Origin: JBFLXR01 sp040757065
GTDB taxonomy: Bacteria > Pseudomonadota > Gammaproteobacteria > Burkholderiales > Gallionellaceae
Assembly (NCBI GenBank): GCA_040757065.1
Contig: JBFLXR010000022.1
Location: 1 to 33,986 of the forward strand
Reading direction: 5' to 3'
DNA length: 33,986 nucleotides
The notes below the pieces were generated by a model, which had not been told where the DNA came from, did not search any database, and worked only from the letters and a program-made list of their open reading frames with translations. The position numbers and the translations under genes are program-made. Of this stretch, positions 6,524 through 15,288 are shown piece by piece (position 1 is the stretch's first letter; the number at the start of each line of letters is the position of its first letter).

Positions 6524-9496
6524 ATGAAAACCTGGGGACTCAAGACAACTCTGATTGCAGCGATGGTGCTGCTGCTCGGGTTCTTCTTGCTGCTCGACAG
6601 AGTCTATGAACACGGCATTTTGGAAAGCCGACAGTCCGAGCAGCATGCCATCGCCGATGTGCGTGAAACCTTGTATACCCTTACCCTTTCCCTGAATACG
6701 CCGACGATGGATAGCGTGCACCGGGAATTTAGTTCGCGCGCCATTCAGGATGAGATGGAGTTATTACTTCTGACCGACGAAACCGGGAAAATTTTGCATG
6801 CAACGCAGTCGGACATGATCGGCAAACACATCGGCACGATTCCGCTCCGTCACGAATTCAAGCGTACGCTGTTTGACAAAGCTTTGGAAGGCAAACAGAT
6901 TCAAACCGTCATCAGTGAAGATCGGCGATCTGTCATCGGTTACGCACCGATAACACTCCCGGCCCAAAAGGGCGAAATCCGCTCTTTGCATACGGGAGTA
7001 ATTTACCTGCATTACGACTTATCCGACCTGAAGTCGCGCGGATGGCGTCGGCTCGGCGAAACCAGCAATTTAATCCTGTGGCTCAGCGAATTCCTTCTGC
7101 TATCGCTGCTGCTGTATGCATTGCTGGAGCGTTTGGTTTTTCGGCCGCTCAAACATCTGGAAGAAATTACCCAGCGGTTCGGACGCGGTGAATGGTCTGC
7201 GCAATCCGAATTAACCGGACGAGGCGAGTTGGCAAAACTCGGTCAGGCATTCAATACGATGCGCGGCGAGATTATCGAAGACCGCAGCATGCTTCTGCAA
7301 AACCAGCAGCGCTGGCAGTCGCTAATCGAGAACCTGCAAGTCGGTGTTGTGATACACGGTGCCGACAGTAAAATCGTCACTAGCAATCAAATGGCCGGTC
7401 AACTGCTCAGGCTGGATCGCGCGAATATGCTCGGACGCGACCGGCGAGACATCGTTTGGCATTTCTTGCGGAACGACGGTAGCAAAATGCCCTTTGAAGA
7501 GTATCCGATCTCCCGCGTACTCGCCAACGGTGAGACTTTGCGCGATTTAACGCTGGGCATACATTTCGAGTCCTCGGGCGAAACCACTTGGGTGCAAGTG
7601 AATGCAATGCCTCTGTTCGACGAGAATGGCACAATTCAGCAAGTCATTGTGGCATTCATGGACATTACAGCGCGCAAGCTGGCCGAGTCGGAACTGGAAC
7701 AGCACCGCCTGCATCTGCAAGAACTCGTGACGCAACGCACGGCTGAGCTCGACAGTCTGTTTCTGGCCCTGCCCGACTTGTATTTCAGAATGAACCGTGA
7801 AGGTACGATTCTGGATTACCGCAGCGGCAGCAGGCAAGACCTGTATGTACCTCCGGAAGTTTTCCTGAGGAAGCGTATGCAAGACGTAGTGCCGCAGGAT
7901 GTCGGCATGCGGATACTCGATCAGATTCAACATGCGATCGACCAGAAGAAAATGTTTTCTCTGGAATATGCATTGAATCTGGACAACCGCGAACAGTATT
8001 TCGAGGCGCGCATTCAATACCTGCGCGATGACGAAGTTGTGGCCGTGATTCGTAACATCTCGGAACGGAAACAAACCGAACACGAACTGATTTCCGCCAA
8101 AGAAAGCGCGGAAAGCGCTAACCGCGCCAAGAGCGTGTTTCTGGCGAATATGAGTCATGAATTGCGCACGCCGCTGAACGCCATTCTGGGCTTTGCGCAA
8201 CTGATGGCGCGAGACAAACGGATTCCATCCGATCAAATGGCAAATTTGCAAACGATTAATCGTAGTGGTCAGCATCTGCTTTCTCTGATTAACGACGTGC
8301 TGGAAATCGCCAAAATCGAGTCGGGGCGGCTGACGCAGGTCTTGCAAGACTTCAACTTGCCCGATTTACTGGAATCCTTGGTCGAGGTCATCGAATTGCG
8401 CGCCCGCAACAAAGGCTTGCTGGTGAGTATGGAGCGCGATCCGTCATTGCCGGTGCATGTACGTACAGATTTGGGGAAGTTCCGTCAGATTTTGTTGAAT
8501 TTGCTTTCCAATGCCGTGAAATATACCGAACACGGCGAGATTGTATTAACGGTAAGGCTGGCGTCTCAAGAGGGAACTTACGCTAAGCTTGTTTTCGAAA
8601 TACGCGACACCGGAGTCGGCATTACCCCCCAGGATCAGGAAAAGCTATTCCAGCCGTTCTACCAGACCGAATACGGTATAAAACTGGGCGAAGGGACGGG
8701 GCTGGGATTGGCGATTTGCCGTCAATATACCGAATTGCTCGGCGGCACTATTTCGCTGGAAAGCAAGGTCGGACAAGGTTCTGTCTTTACTGTCACGCTG
8801 CCTGTCGAAGTGCTGCCCGGCATGGCGCCCGCCTCGCATGCCACGCACGTTCAGCATATAGCCGGAGGCCAACCCGCATTCCGTATTTTAGTTGCGGAAG
8901 ACAAACCCGATAATCAGCGTCTGATTTCCGAATTGTTGGAACGCGTCGGTTTCGAGGTGCGAATCGCACAAAACGGCGAACAAGCGGTCAAAATGTTTCA
9001 GAGTTGGCATCCGGACTTTATCTGGATGGATATGCGCATGCCGGTCATGAGCGGTTATGAAGCCGCCAAAACTATCCGGGGACTGCCCGGTGGGCTGGAC
9101 ATTCCCATGGTCGCGTTGACCGCTTCGGCATTCGAAGAAGACCGGGCGAATATTCTGGAAGCGGGATGCAACGACTGGTTGCGCAAACCCGTCGACGCCG
9201 ATCGCCTATTCGAGATGATGGCGCAATATCTGAAGCTAACCTATGACTATGCGAAGGAAGTACCTGAGTCCGAGAAAGATAATGGGACGGTAAGTGCAAT
9301 GGAAAGCGAAACTTTGCTATCCGACTTGCCGGATCGGATTAAAGACGAACTGAGGCAGGCAGCGATGTTGCTGGATGCGGAGGCAATTCGGAATATCGCC
9401 TTGCAAATTGCGGCTGACCACCCTGCTGCTGCGGATTCCTTGCGCAATGCAGCGGAACAATACAATTTCGAGCAATTACAGCAAAGGTTGAAGTAA
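6524..9496 (+). CDS. Hybrid sensor histidine kinase 1 (HAMP-PAS-PAS-HisKA-HATPase-REC)
   Basis: This 990-residue inner-membrane kinase has a membrane segment at about 7-25, an extracytoplasmic sensor region to about 178, a second membrane segment at about 181-203, HAMP, and two PAS regions (about 265-390 and 410-515). HisKA has phospho-acceptor His545 in ANMSHELRTPLN. The ATPase has NLLSNAVKYTEHG, DTGVG and GEGTGLGLA, and the receiver has Asp836 (WMDMRMP). A helical tail of about 65 residues after the receiver lacks an HPt-type His and closely matches the tail of the second kinase. It starts two bases after the NMT1-like lipoprotein and overlaps the next gene by one base (TAATG). Lipoprotein 1 is the likely input partner and the GGDEF-EAL regulator the likely output. 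Confidence 0.93.
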   Translation: MKTWGLKTTLIAAMVLLLGFFLLLDRVYEHGILESRQSEQHAIADVRETLYTLTLSLNTPTMDSVHREFSSRAIQDEMELLLLTDETGKILHATQSDMIGKHIGTIPLRHEFKRTLFDKALEGKQIQTVISEDRRSVIGYAPITLPAQKGEIRSLHTGVIYLHYDLSDLKSRGWRRLGETSNLILWLSEFLLLSLLLYALLERLVFRPLKHLEEITQRFGRGEWSAQSELTGRGELAKLGQAFNTMRGEIIEDRSMLLQNQQRWQSLIENLQVGVVIHGADSKIVTSNQMAGQLLRLDRANMLGRDRRDIVWHFLRNDGSKMPFEEYPISRVLANGETLRDLTLGIHFESSGETTWVQVNAMPLFDENGTIQQVIVAFMDITARKLAESELEQHRLHLQELVTQRTAELDSLFLALPDLYFRMNREGTILDYRSGSRQDLYVPPEVFLRKRMQDVVPQDVGMRILDQIQHAIDQKKMFSLEYALNLDNREQYFEARIQYLRDDEVVAVIRNISERKQTEHELISAKESAESANRAKSVFLANMSHELRTPLNAILGFAQLMARDKRIPSDQMANLQTINRSGQHLLSLINDVLEIAKIESGRLTQVLQDFNLPDLLESLVEVIELRARNKGLLVSMERDPSLPVHVRTDLGKFRQILLNLLSNAVKYTEHGEIVLTVRLASQEGTYAKLVFEIRDTGVGITPQDQEKLFQPFYQTEYGIKLGEGTGLGLAICRQYTELLGGTISLESKVGQGSVFTVTLPVEVLPGMAPASHATHVQHIAGGQPAFRILVAEDKPDNQRLISELLERVGFEVRIAQNGEQAVKMFQSWHPDFIWMDMRMPVMSGYEAAKTIRGLPGGLDIPMVALTASAFEEDRANILEAGCNDWLRKPVDADRLFEMMAQYLKLTYDYAKEVPESEKDNGTVSAMESETLLSDLPDRIKDELRQAAMLLDAEAIRNIALQIAADHPAAADSLRNAAEQYNFEQLQQRLK

Positions 9497-10431
9497 TGGT
9501 TACATTAAACCGACTCGGCTTTATTCGGCACATGAGTTTAACAGTATGTGTCGCATTGTTATTTGCGCTGACCGGTTGTGACCAAAAAAACGAGGCCGGC
9601 AAGCCGCAATATGAGACTACTGCTGCCAAATCGGCAAAGCCGATTTATTATTTTGCGGTTCATCCACTGCATAATCCGTCTAAATTGCACGAAGCCTATC
9701 AGCCGATGATCGATTATTTGAATGCGACCATCGGTAGTGTGCATTTCGAACTGGAAGCGTCCCGCGACTATCAGGCATACGAGGCCAAATTTCGCAAACG
9801 CACCCCAGAATTTTTGCTGCCGAATCCCTGGCAAACGCTGGAAGCGCAAAAAGTGGGCTATCGAGTGATAGCAATGGCTGGCGATCAGGCCGATTTCAAA
9901 GGCATTATTATCGTTCGCAAAGATGCCAAAATTGCGCAGCCGCGCGATTTAATCGGCAAGGTTGTTACCTATCCCTCCCCTACAGCACTGGCGGCGTGCA
10001 TCATGCCCCAGTATTTTCTGCATAAAAATGGGATCCGTGTTGTCCAGGATTTGCAGAATCGCTATGTCGGTTCGCAAGAATCTTCCATTATGAACGTCTA
10101 TCTCGGCGAATCGGCTGCCGGGGCGACATGGCCGCCGCCTTGGCGTGCATTTCAGAAAGATCACCCCGTCGAAGCTTCACAGCTAAAGGTCATGTGGGAA
10201 ACCGAATCCCTGATGAATAACTCGGTCATGGTGCGGAATGACATACCGCCGGAATTGGGAGAGCAAGTTCGCAAGGCATTGTTTAAACTTCCCGAATCAC
10301 CCGATGGGAAAAAAGTTCTCGATGCGATGCAGACTGCGCGGTTTTATAGCGCAAATGATGCGGATTACAATGTGGTGCATCAGTACATTGCGCGTTTCGA
10401 GATGGAAGTTCGCCCCGTGGAGACGAAATAG
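9496..10431 (+). CDS. PhnD-like solute-binding lipoprotein (kinase partner 2)
   Basis: ATG at 9496 overlaps the preceding stop (TAATG). The 311-residue product has a lipoprotein signal with lipobox LTGC (Cys about residue 28). Then comes a phosphate/phosphonate-type binding-protein fold (PhnD family): FAVHPLHNPSKLHEAYQPMI, DYQAYEAKF, GKVVTYPSPTALA, NVYLGESAAGATW. The family binds phosphonates, phosphite and related oxyanions, but the ligand here cannot be read from the sequence. As with the first lipoprotein, no permease or ATPase is present. It is translationally coupled to the kinase that follows, which suggests a receptor role at the inner-membrane surface. Confidence 0.85.
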   Translation: MVTLNRLGFIRHMSLTVCVALLFALTGCDQKNEAGKPQYETTAAKSAKPIYYFAVHPLHNPSKLHEAYQPMIDYLNATIGSVHFELEASRDYQAYEAKFRKRTPEFLLPNPWQTLEAQKVGYRVIAMAGDQADFKGIIIVRKDAKIAQPRDLIGKVVTYPSPTALAACIMPQYFLHKNGIRVVQDLQNRYVGSQESSIMNVYLGESAAGATWPPPWRAFQKDHPVEASQLKVMWETESLMNNSVMVRNDIPPELGEQVRKALFKLPESPDGKKVLDAMQTARFYSANDADYNVVHQYIARFEMEVRPVETK

Positions 10432-12989
10432 TGGGAGGCCGTTTTCACAGGCAGATGTTCGGCACCGTGCGCCGTCAGTTGGTATGGGGGGTGTCGTTAT
10501 TTCTGTCTGTCGCTATGATGTTATTTATTTGGGACACAACCCGCCGACAACAAGCCTTGCTGCTCGAACAGCGAACCAGTCAGGCGGTCGCTATGGCGCA
10601 AAGCGTGGCGATTTCTTCGGGAGGATGGCTGGAGGCGCGTGATTTCTATGGGCTGCAAGAGATCGTCGATGCGCAGCGCAGTTCTTCCGATTTGATCTAC
10701 GCCATGATTCTCGATCACGAAGGTCAGGTTGTGGCGCATACGGAGCGGGAGCGTCTCGGCTTATACGTGCGCGATCTACCCGATCTGCCGGCTTTGCGTG
10801 TATTCGGCGAGAACAGCCCGGTTATGGAGGTGATTATGCCGGTCTTGCAGGCCGGACATCATGCTGGCTGGGTGCGACTCGCAATGAGCCAGCACTCTGT
10901 TCTGGGTAAAGTCGCTGAAATTCGAAACAAAGGCTTTCTGTATGCCTTGTTTACCGTTCTGATCGGTGCGTTTCTGGCGAATTTCGTGGGCGCCCGCCTG
11001 ACCAAACGGTTGGATGCGATTCAGTCAGTTGCCGACGATGTGCAATCCGGAAAAAACAATATGCGCGTTCGTCTATCCGGCGATGATGAAGCCGCAAAGT
11101 TGGCGCGTCAATTCAATACCATGCTAGATAAACTCGAAGAAGAACGCATGGAATTGATAGAAAGCGAGGAGCGTTTCCGTACGCTGGTCGAAACTTCTCC
11201 GCTCCCGATGCTGATTGTCACCCACCCGCCGGAAAGCCGGGTCAAACTGATGAACCGTCGGTTCTGCGAACTTTTCGGCTACACCGCTGACGAAATCACC
11301 GATGTCGCTGCATGGTGGCCGCTCGCCTACCCTGACGAAACATATCGCGAACAAATTAAACAATCCTGGAATCAGGCTGTTGATGAGATGTTGAGTGCGA
11401 ACCAGAATGCTACGAAGCCCATTATCGCCGACATCCGCTGCAAGAGCGGCGAGATTCGGATAACTGAAGTTCGCATGGCACTTACGCAAGATCGTGCACT
11501 GGTAGTTTTCGAAGACATTTCGGAATTGGTGCATCATCGCGAACAGCTTGAAAAACTGGTCGCAACGCGCACTGAGCAATTGGAGCGCGCCAAGGAAGCC
11601 GCGGAAGCGGCCAACCGAGCGAAAAGCATTTTTCTGGCGAACATGAGCCATGAGTTGCGAACACCTCTTAATGCAATCTTGGGATTCTCGCAACTGATGG
11701 AGCGCGACGAGCGCTTTCCGGGCGATCAACGCGCTAATCTGCAAACCATCAACCGCAGCGGCCAACATTTGCTTTCGCTGATTAACGATGTGCTGGAAAT
11801 ATCCAAAATCGAAGCAGGTCGGCTAGTGCTTTCGCCGCAAGATTTCGATCTGCCGGAATTGCTCGGTACACTGACGGAATTTCTCGCTTTGCGGGCACGC
11901 AGCAAAGGTTTAGCACTGCGATTGGAGCAAACTGAGGATTTGCCGCTATATGTTCATGGCGACATCAGTAAATTGCGTCAGATTCTATTGAATCTGCTAT
12001 CGAACGCAGTGAAATATACCGAACACGGCGAAGTGGTACTTGCTGTGCGGGCGCAGCCGGAAGGCGAACGTATCCGCTTGGATTTCGAGGTGCGCGACAC
12101 CGGAGTCGGTATATCGGCGGAAGATCAGGAACGTCTGTTCCAACCGTTTTACCAGACGGAATATGGAATGAAACTCGGGGAAGGAACCGGCTTGGGCTTG
12201 GCTATTTGCCGGCAGTATGCCGACTTGATGGGCGGGCATGTTTTCGTGGAGAGTCAGCCGGGGGTCGGGTCGGTGTTCCATTTCACCGTGTCTATGGAAC
12301 TCGCCAAATCGGCTGAAATATCGAAGCCGGTCAAATCGGTCAGACATCTGAAAAAAGGACTGCCCCGTTTTAAAGTCTTGGTGGCGGAAGATAAACCCGA
12401 TAATCAGTTGCTGATTTCCGAGATGCTGGGGCGGGTGGGCTTCGATGTGGCAATTGCCGAAAATGGCAAACAGGCCTTCGAACTGTTTCAAAGCTGGCAC
12501 CCGGATTTTATCTGGATGGATATGCGGATGCCGGTGATGAATGGATACGAGGCTACCCGCGCGATTCGCGCCTTGCCGGACAGCAGACCGATTCCGATTA
12601 TTGCGCTTACCGCATCGGCTTTCGAGGAGGATCGCGCGGAAATACTGGCAGCCGGCTGCAACGACTGGCTGAAAAAGCCGATTGATGCTGCATTGCTGTT
12701 CGCGATGCTGGCGAAACATTTGAATGTCGAGTACGACTACGAAAATGAAACGCCTGCGGCGGTCTCATCGGTGCCGACACCCGAGCACGAACCGGATATA
12801 TCGCATCTACCGGCCGAGGTGCGTGCGCAATTGAAAGAAGCGGCCCAAATACTGGATGCGGAAACCGTGCGAGGCATCGTCAAAGAGATAGCCGAGGATC
12901 AGCCGATTGCCGCGCGGTATTTGCTCGCACTGGCCGACAACTACGACTTCGATACCTTGCTACGAAAAGTCGGCGGAAACGACAAGTGA
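10431..12989 (+). CDS. Hybrid sensor histidine kinase 2 (HAMP-PAS-HisKA-HATPase-REC)
   Basis: The GTG at 10431 overlaps the TAG of the preceding gene and has GGAGA nine bases upstream; an internal ATG at 10454 is an alternative. In 852 residues there is a membrane segment at about 20-38, a periplasmic sensor region, and a second membrane segment (about 168-188). HAMP and one PAS (about 247-370) follow. HisKA has His407, the ATPase has NLLSNAVKYTEHG and GEGTGLGLA, and the receiver has Asp697. From HisKA onward it is a clear paralogue of kinase 1, including FYQTEYG and the tail after the receiver. The lipoprotein-kinase pair was therefore apparently duplicated and the input parts diverged. A terminator hairpin follows. 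Confidence 0.93.
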   Translation: MGGRFHRQMFGTVRRQLVWGVSLFLSVAMMLFIWDTTRRQQALLLEQRTSQAVAMAQSVAISSGGWLEARDFYGLQEIVDAQRSSSDLIYAMILDHEGQVVAHTERERLGLYVRDLPDLPALRVFGENSPVMEVIMPVLQAGHHAGWVRLAMSQHSVLGKVAEIRNKGFLYALFTVLIGAFLANFVGARLTKRLDAIQSVADDVQSGKNNMRVRLSGDDEAAKLARQFNTMLDKLEEERMELIESEERFRTLVETSPLPMLIVTHPPESRVKLMNRRFCELFGYTADEITDVAAWWPLAYPDETYREQIKQSWNQAVDEMLSANQNATKPIIADIRCKSGEIRITEVRMALTQDRALVVFEDISELVHHREQLEKLVATRTEQLERAKEAAEAANRAKSIFLANMSHELRTPLNAILGFSQLMERDERFPGDQRANLQTINRSGQHLLSLINDVLEISKIEAGRLVLSPQDFDLPELLGTLTEFLALRARSKGLALRLEQTEDLPLYVHGDISKLRQILLNLLSNAVKYTEHGEVVLAVRAQPEGERIRLDFEVRDTGVGISAEDQERLFQPFYQTEYGMKLGEGTGLGLAICRQYADLMGGHVFVESQPGVGSVFHFTVSMELAKSAEISKPVKSVRHLKKGLPRFKVLVAEDKPDNQLLISEMLGRVGFDVAIAENGKQAFELFQSWHPDFIWMDMRMPVMNGYEATRAIRALPDSRPIPIIALTASAFEEDRAEILAAGCNDWLKKPIDAALLFAMLAKHLNVEYDYENETPAAVSSVPTPEHEPDISHLPAEVRAQLKEAAQILDAETVRGIVKEIAEDQPIAARYLLALADNYDFDTLLRKVGGNDK

Positions 12990-12994
12990 TAAAA

Positions 12995-13013
12995 AGCCCG
13001 CGCACAGCGGGCT
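12995..13013. terminator. Terminator between the signalling operon and dksA
   Basis: AGCCCGC-gcaca-GCGGGCT is a perfect 7-bp GC-rich stem right after the kinase 2 stop. It is preceded by AAAAA and followed by a short pyrimidine stretch. Its position between convergent genes suggests use in both directions. Confidence 0.75.
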
Positions 13014-13026
13014 CTTCGTCCGGCTA

Positions 13027-13449
13027 TTATTTAGCCATTTGTTTTTCGCGAATCTCTTCCAGCGTTTTACAGTCGATGCAAAGCGTGGCGGTCGGACGCG
13101 CTTCCAGTCGGCTGAGGCCGATCTCGATGCCGCACTTTTCGCAGAAACCGTAATCGCCGCTTTCGATTTTGGACAGCATTTCGTCGATCTTCTTAATCAG
13201 CTTGCGTTCGCGGTCTCGGCTGCGCAATTCCAGACTCATGTCCGATTCCTGGCTGGCGCGATCGTTCGGGTCGGCGAAAACCGTCGCTTCGTCCTGCATG
13301 GTATGCACAGTGCGATCGATATCTTCGCTCAACTCGATTTTCAGTCCTTGCAGAATGGCGCGGAAGTGGTCGAGCTGAGCCGGATTCATGTACTCTTCGC
13401 CCTTCTTCGGCTTATACGGCGTGATGGGTGTGGATGGTTGTATAGGCAT
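13027..13449 (-). CDS. dksA: RNA polymerase-binding transcription factor DksA
   Basis: This 140-residue protein acts with ppGpp in the RNA polymerase secondary channel to control stable-RNA and amino-acid promoters. The coiled-coil region carries the tip motif DPNDRAS (D-x-x-D-x-A). The C-terminal zinc finger has all four Cys (CEKC and CIDC), and the protein ends EIREKQMAK. Length is close to the E. coli protein (151). It is a stand-alone gene, facing the signalling operon across the shared terminator at 12995-13013. The start at 13449 has GGAG about ten bases upstream. Confidence 0.95.
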   Translation of the reverse strand: MPIQPSTPITPYKPKKGEEYMNPAQLDHFRAILQGLKIELSEDIDRTVHTMQDEATVFADPNDRASQESDMSLELRSRDRERKLIKKIDEMLSKIESGDYGFCEKCGIEIGLSRLEARPTATLCIDCKTLEEIREKQMAK

Positions 13450-13510
13450 CGCGTCTTTCTCCGCAAACAGTACAAAAAAGTCAAACCTGACTTATTACCA
13501 AAAATATCAA

Positions 13511-13541
13511 GTTGCTGCAACTGATTTATAGTTGCAGCAAC
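13511..13541 (-). terminator. Terminator after ettA
   Basis: An 11-bp perfect inverted repeat GTTGCTGCAAC / GTTGCAGCAAC with a 9-base loop starts just downstream of the ettA stop. On the minus strand it is followed by TTGATATTTTTGG. This fits a rho-independent terminator for ettA lying ahead of dksA. Confidence 0.75.
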
Positions 13542-13549
13542 CTTCTCTT

Positions 13550-15214
13550 TTACCGCGAAATGGGCTTGTAACGCACGCGCTTCGGCTTAGCGCCCTCTTC
13601 GCCTAGACGCTTGCGTTTGTCTTCTTCGTATTCCTGATAGTTGCCGCTGAAGAAGCTCCAGTGCGAATCGCCTTCGCAGGCCAGAATGTGCGTGGCGATC
13701 CGGTCGAGGAACCAACGGTCGTGCGAAATAACCAGCACGCAACCGGCGAATTCCAGCAACGCATCTTCCAGCGCACGCAAGGTTTCGATGTCCAGATCGT
13801 TGGAGGGTTCGTCGAGCAGCAGCACGTTGCCGCCAGCGATCAAAGTCTTAGCCAGATGCAAACGCCCGCGTTCGCCGCCGGAAAGATTCCCTACGATCTT
13901 TTGCTGATCGCCGCCCTTGAAGTTGAAGCGGCCGATGTAGGCGCGCGACGGCATTTCGAATTTTCCGACACTCAGAATGTCCCGGCCTTCGGAAATTTCG
14001 TCGAACACAGTTTTGTTTGCCGCCAAGGCATCGCGCGACTGATCGACATACGCCACTTTGACGGTTTGACCGATTTCGATTTCGCCACTGTCCGGCTGCT
14101 CTTTGCCGGTCAGCATGCGGAACAAGGTCGATTTGCCGGCACCGTTCGGACCGATAATCCCCACGATAGCGCCGGGGGGGATGCTGAAGCTCAGGTCGTC
14201 GATCAGCAGGCGGTCGCCGTAGCCCTTGCTTACATTCTTGAATTCGACGACCTTGTCGCCCAAGCGTTCGCCGGGCGGAATAAAGATTTCCTGCGTTTCG
14301 TTGCGCTTCTGATATTCGTAGCTGGACAGCTCTTCAAAGCGGTTCAAACGCGCCTTGCTCTTGGCCTGACGTGCTTTCGGGTTCTGACGCACCCATTCCA
14401 ATTCTTGCTTCATGGTCTTGATGCGGGCAGCTTCTTGTTTGGCTTCTTGCTCCAAACGTGCCTCTTTTTGTTCCAGCCACGAAGAGTAATTGCCTTTCCA
14501 GGGAATGCCGTGGCCGCGGTCGAGTTCCAGAATCCACTCAGCGGCATTGTCCAGGAAGTAACGATCATGGGTCACAGCGACCACGGTGCCGGGGAAACGG
14601 GTCAGAAATTGCTCCAGCCATTCTACCGACTCGGCATCGAGGTGGTTGGTCGGTTCGTCGAGCAACAGCATGTCAGGTTTGGACAGCAACAGCTTGCACA
14701 GCGCCACGCGGCGCTTTTCGCCGCCGGACAAATGACCGATCACGGCGTCCCATGTCGGCAAACGCAGAGCGTCGGCAGCCACTTCCATCTGGTGCTCGGC
14801 ATCGGTACCGGAGGTGGCGATAATGGCTTCTAAGCGTGCCTGTTCTTCGGCCAGCTTATCGAAATCGGCATCGGGATCGGCATACGCCGCATAAACTTCT
14901 TCCAGTTTTTGCTTGGCCTGCATGACTTCGCCCAAGCCCTCTTCCACTTCCTGACGTACAGTTTTTTCCGGGTCGAGTTGCGGCTCTTGCGGTAGATAGC
15001 CGATCTTGATATTCGGCATCGGAATGGCTTCGCCCTCGATGTCCTTGTCTACACCCGCCATAATTTTGAGCAGGGTCGATTTACCAGAACCGTTCAGTCC
15101 AAGGACGCCGATCTTGGCACCCGGGAAAAACGACAGAGAAATATCCTTCAGAATCTGGCGCTTGGGCGGGACGATCTTGCCCACGCGATTCATTGTAAAT
15201 ACGTATTGAGCCAT
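13550..15214 (-). CDS. ettA: Energy-dependent translational throttle protein EttA (ABC-F)
   Basis: This 554-residue ABC-F ATPase binds the ribosomal E site and gates the first step of elongation according to ATP/ADP level. Two nucleotide-binding domains are complete. Walker A motifs are GLNGSGKSTLLK and GPNGAGKSTLFR, signatures are LSGGEKRRVAL and LSGGERGRLHLA, and Walker B motifs are LLLDEPTNHLD and LLLDEPSNDLD. The basic linker between them (about residues 240-310) is the tRNA-contacting region. Length equals the E. coli protein within a residue, and there is no membrane domain. It lies 74 bases after hypE on the same strand but is functionally unrelated. Confidence 0.95.
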   Translation of the reverse strand: MAQYVFTMNRVGKIVPPKRQILKDISLSFFPGAKIGVLGLNGSGKSTLLKIMAGVDKDIEGEAIPMPNIKIGYLPQEPQLDPEKTVRQEVEEGLGEVMQAKQKLEEVYAAYADPDADFDKLAEEQARLEAIIATSGTDAEHQMEVAADALRLPTWDAVIGHLSGGEKRRVALCKLLLSKPDMLLLDEPTNHLDAESVEWLEQFLTRFPGTVVAVTHDRYFLDNAAEWILELDRGHGIPWKGNYSSWLEQKEARLEQEAKQEAARIKTMKQELEWVRQNPKARQAKSKARLNRFEELSSYEYQKRNETQEIFIPPGERLGDKVVEFKNVSKGYGDRLLIDDLSFSIPPGAIVGIIGPNGAGKSTLFRMLTGKEQPDSGEIEIGQTVKVAYVDQSRDALAANKTVFDEISEGRDILSVGKFEMPSRAYIGRFNFKGGDQQKIVGNLSGGERGRLHLAKTLIAGGNVLLLDEPSNDLDIETLRALEDALLEFAGCVLVISHDRWFLDRIATHILACEGDSHWSFFSGNYQEYEEDKRKRLGEEGAKPKRVRYKPISR

Positions 15215-15288
15215 AACTTTCTGTTTCAGAGTTTGCAGTTTGCAAAGAGCGTAAGGTTACCGCAGCCAAGCAGTTTTGTGGAGATTTA

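Noticed and set aside
13661..14833. A 390-codon plus-strand frame opposite ettA
   Set aside because: It lies wholly antisense to an intact ABC-F gene. Long antisense frames are expected from its codon bias.
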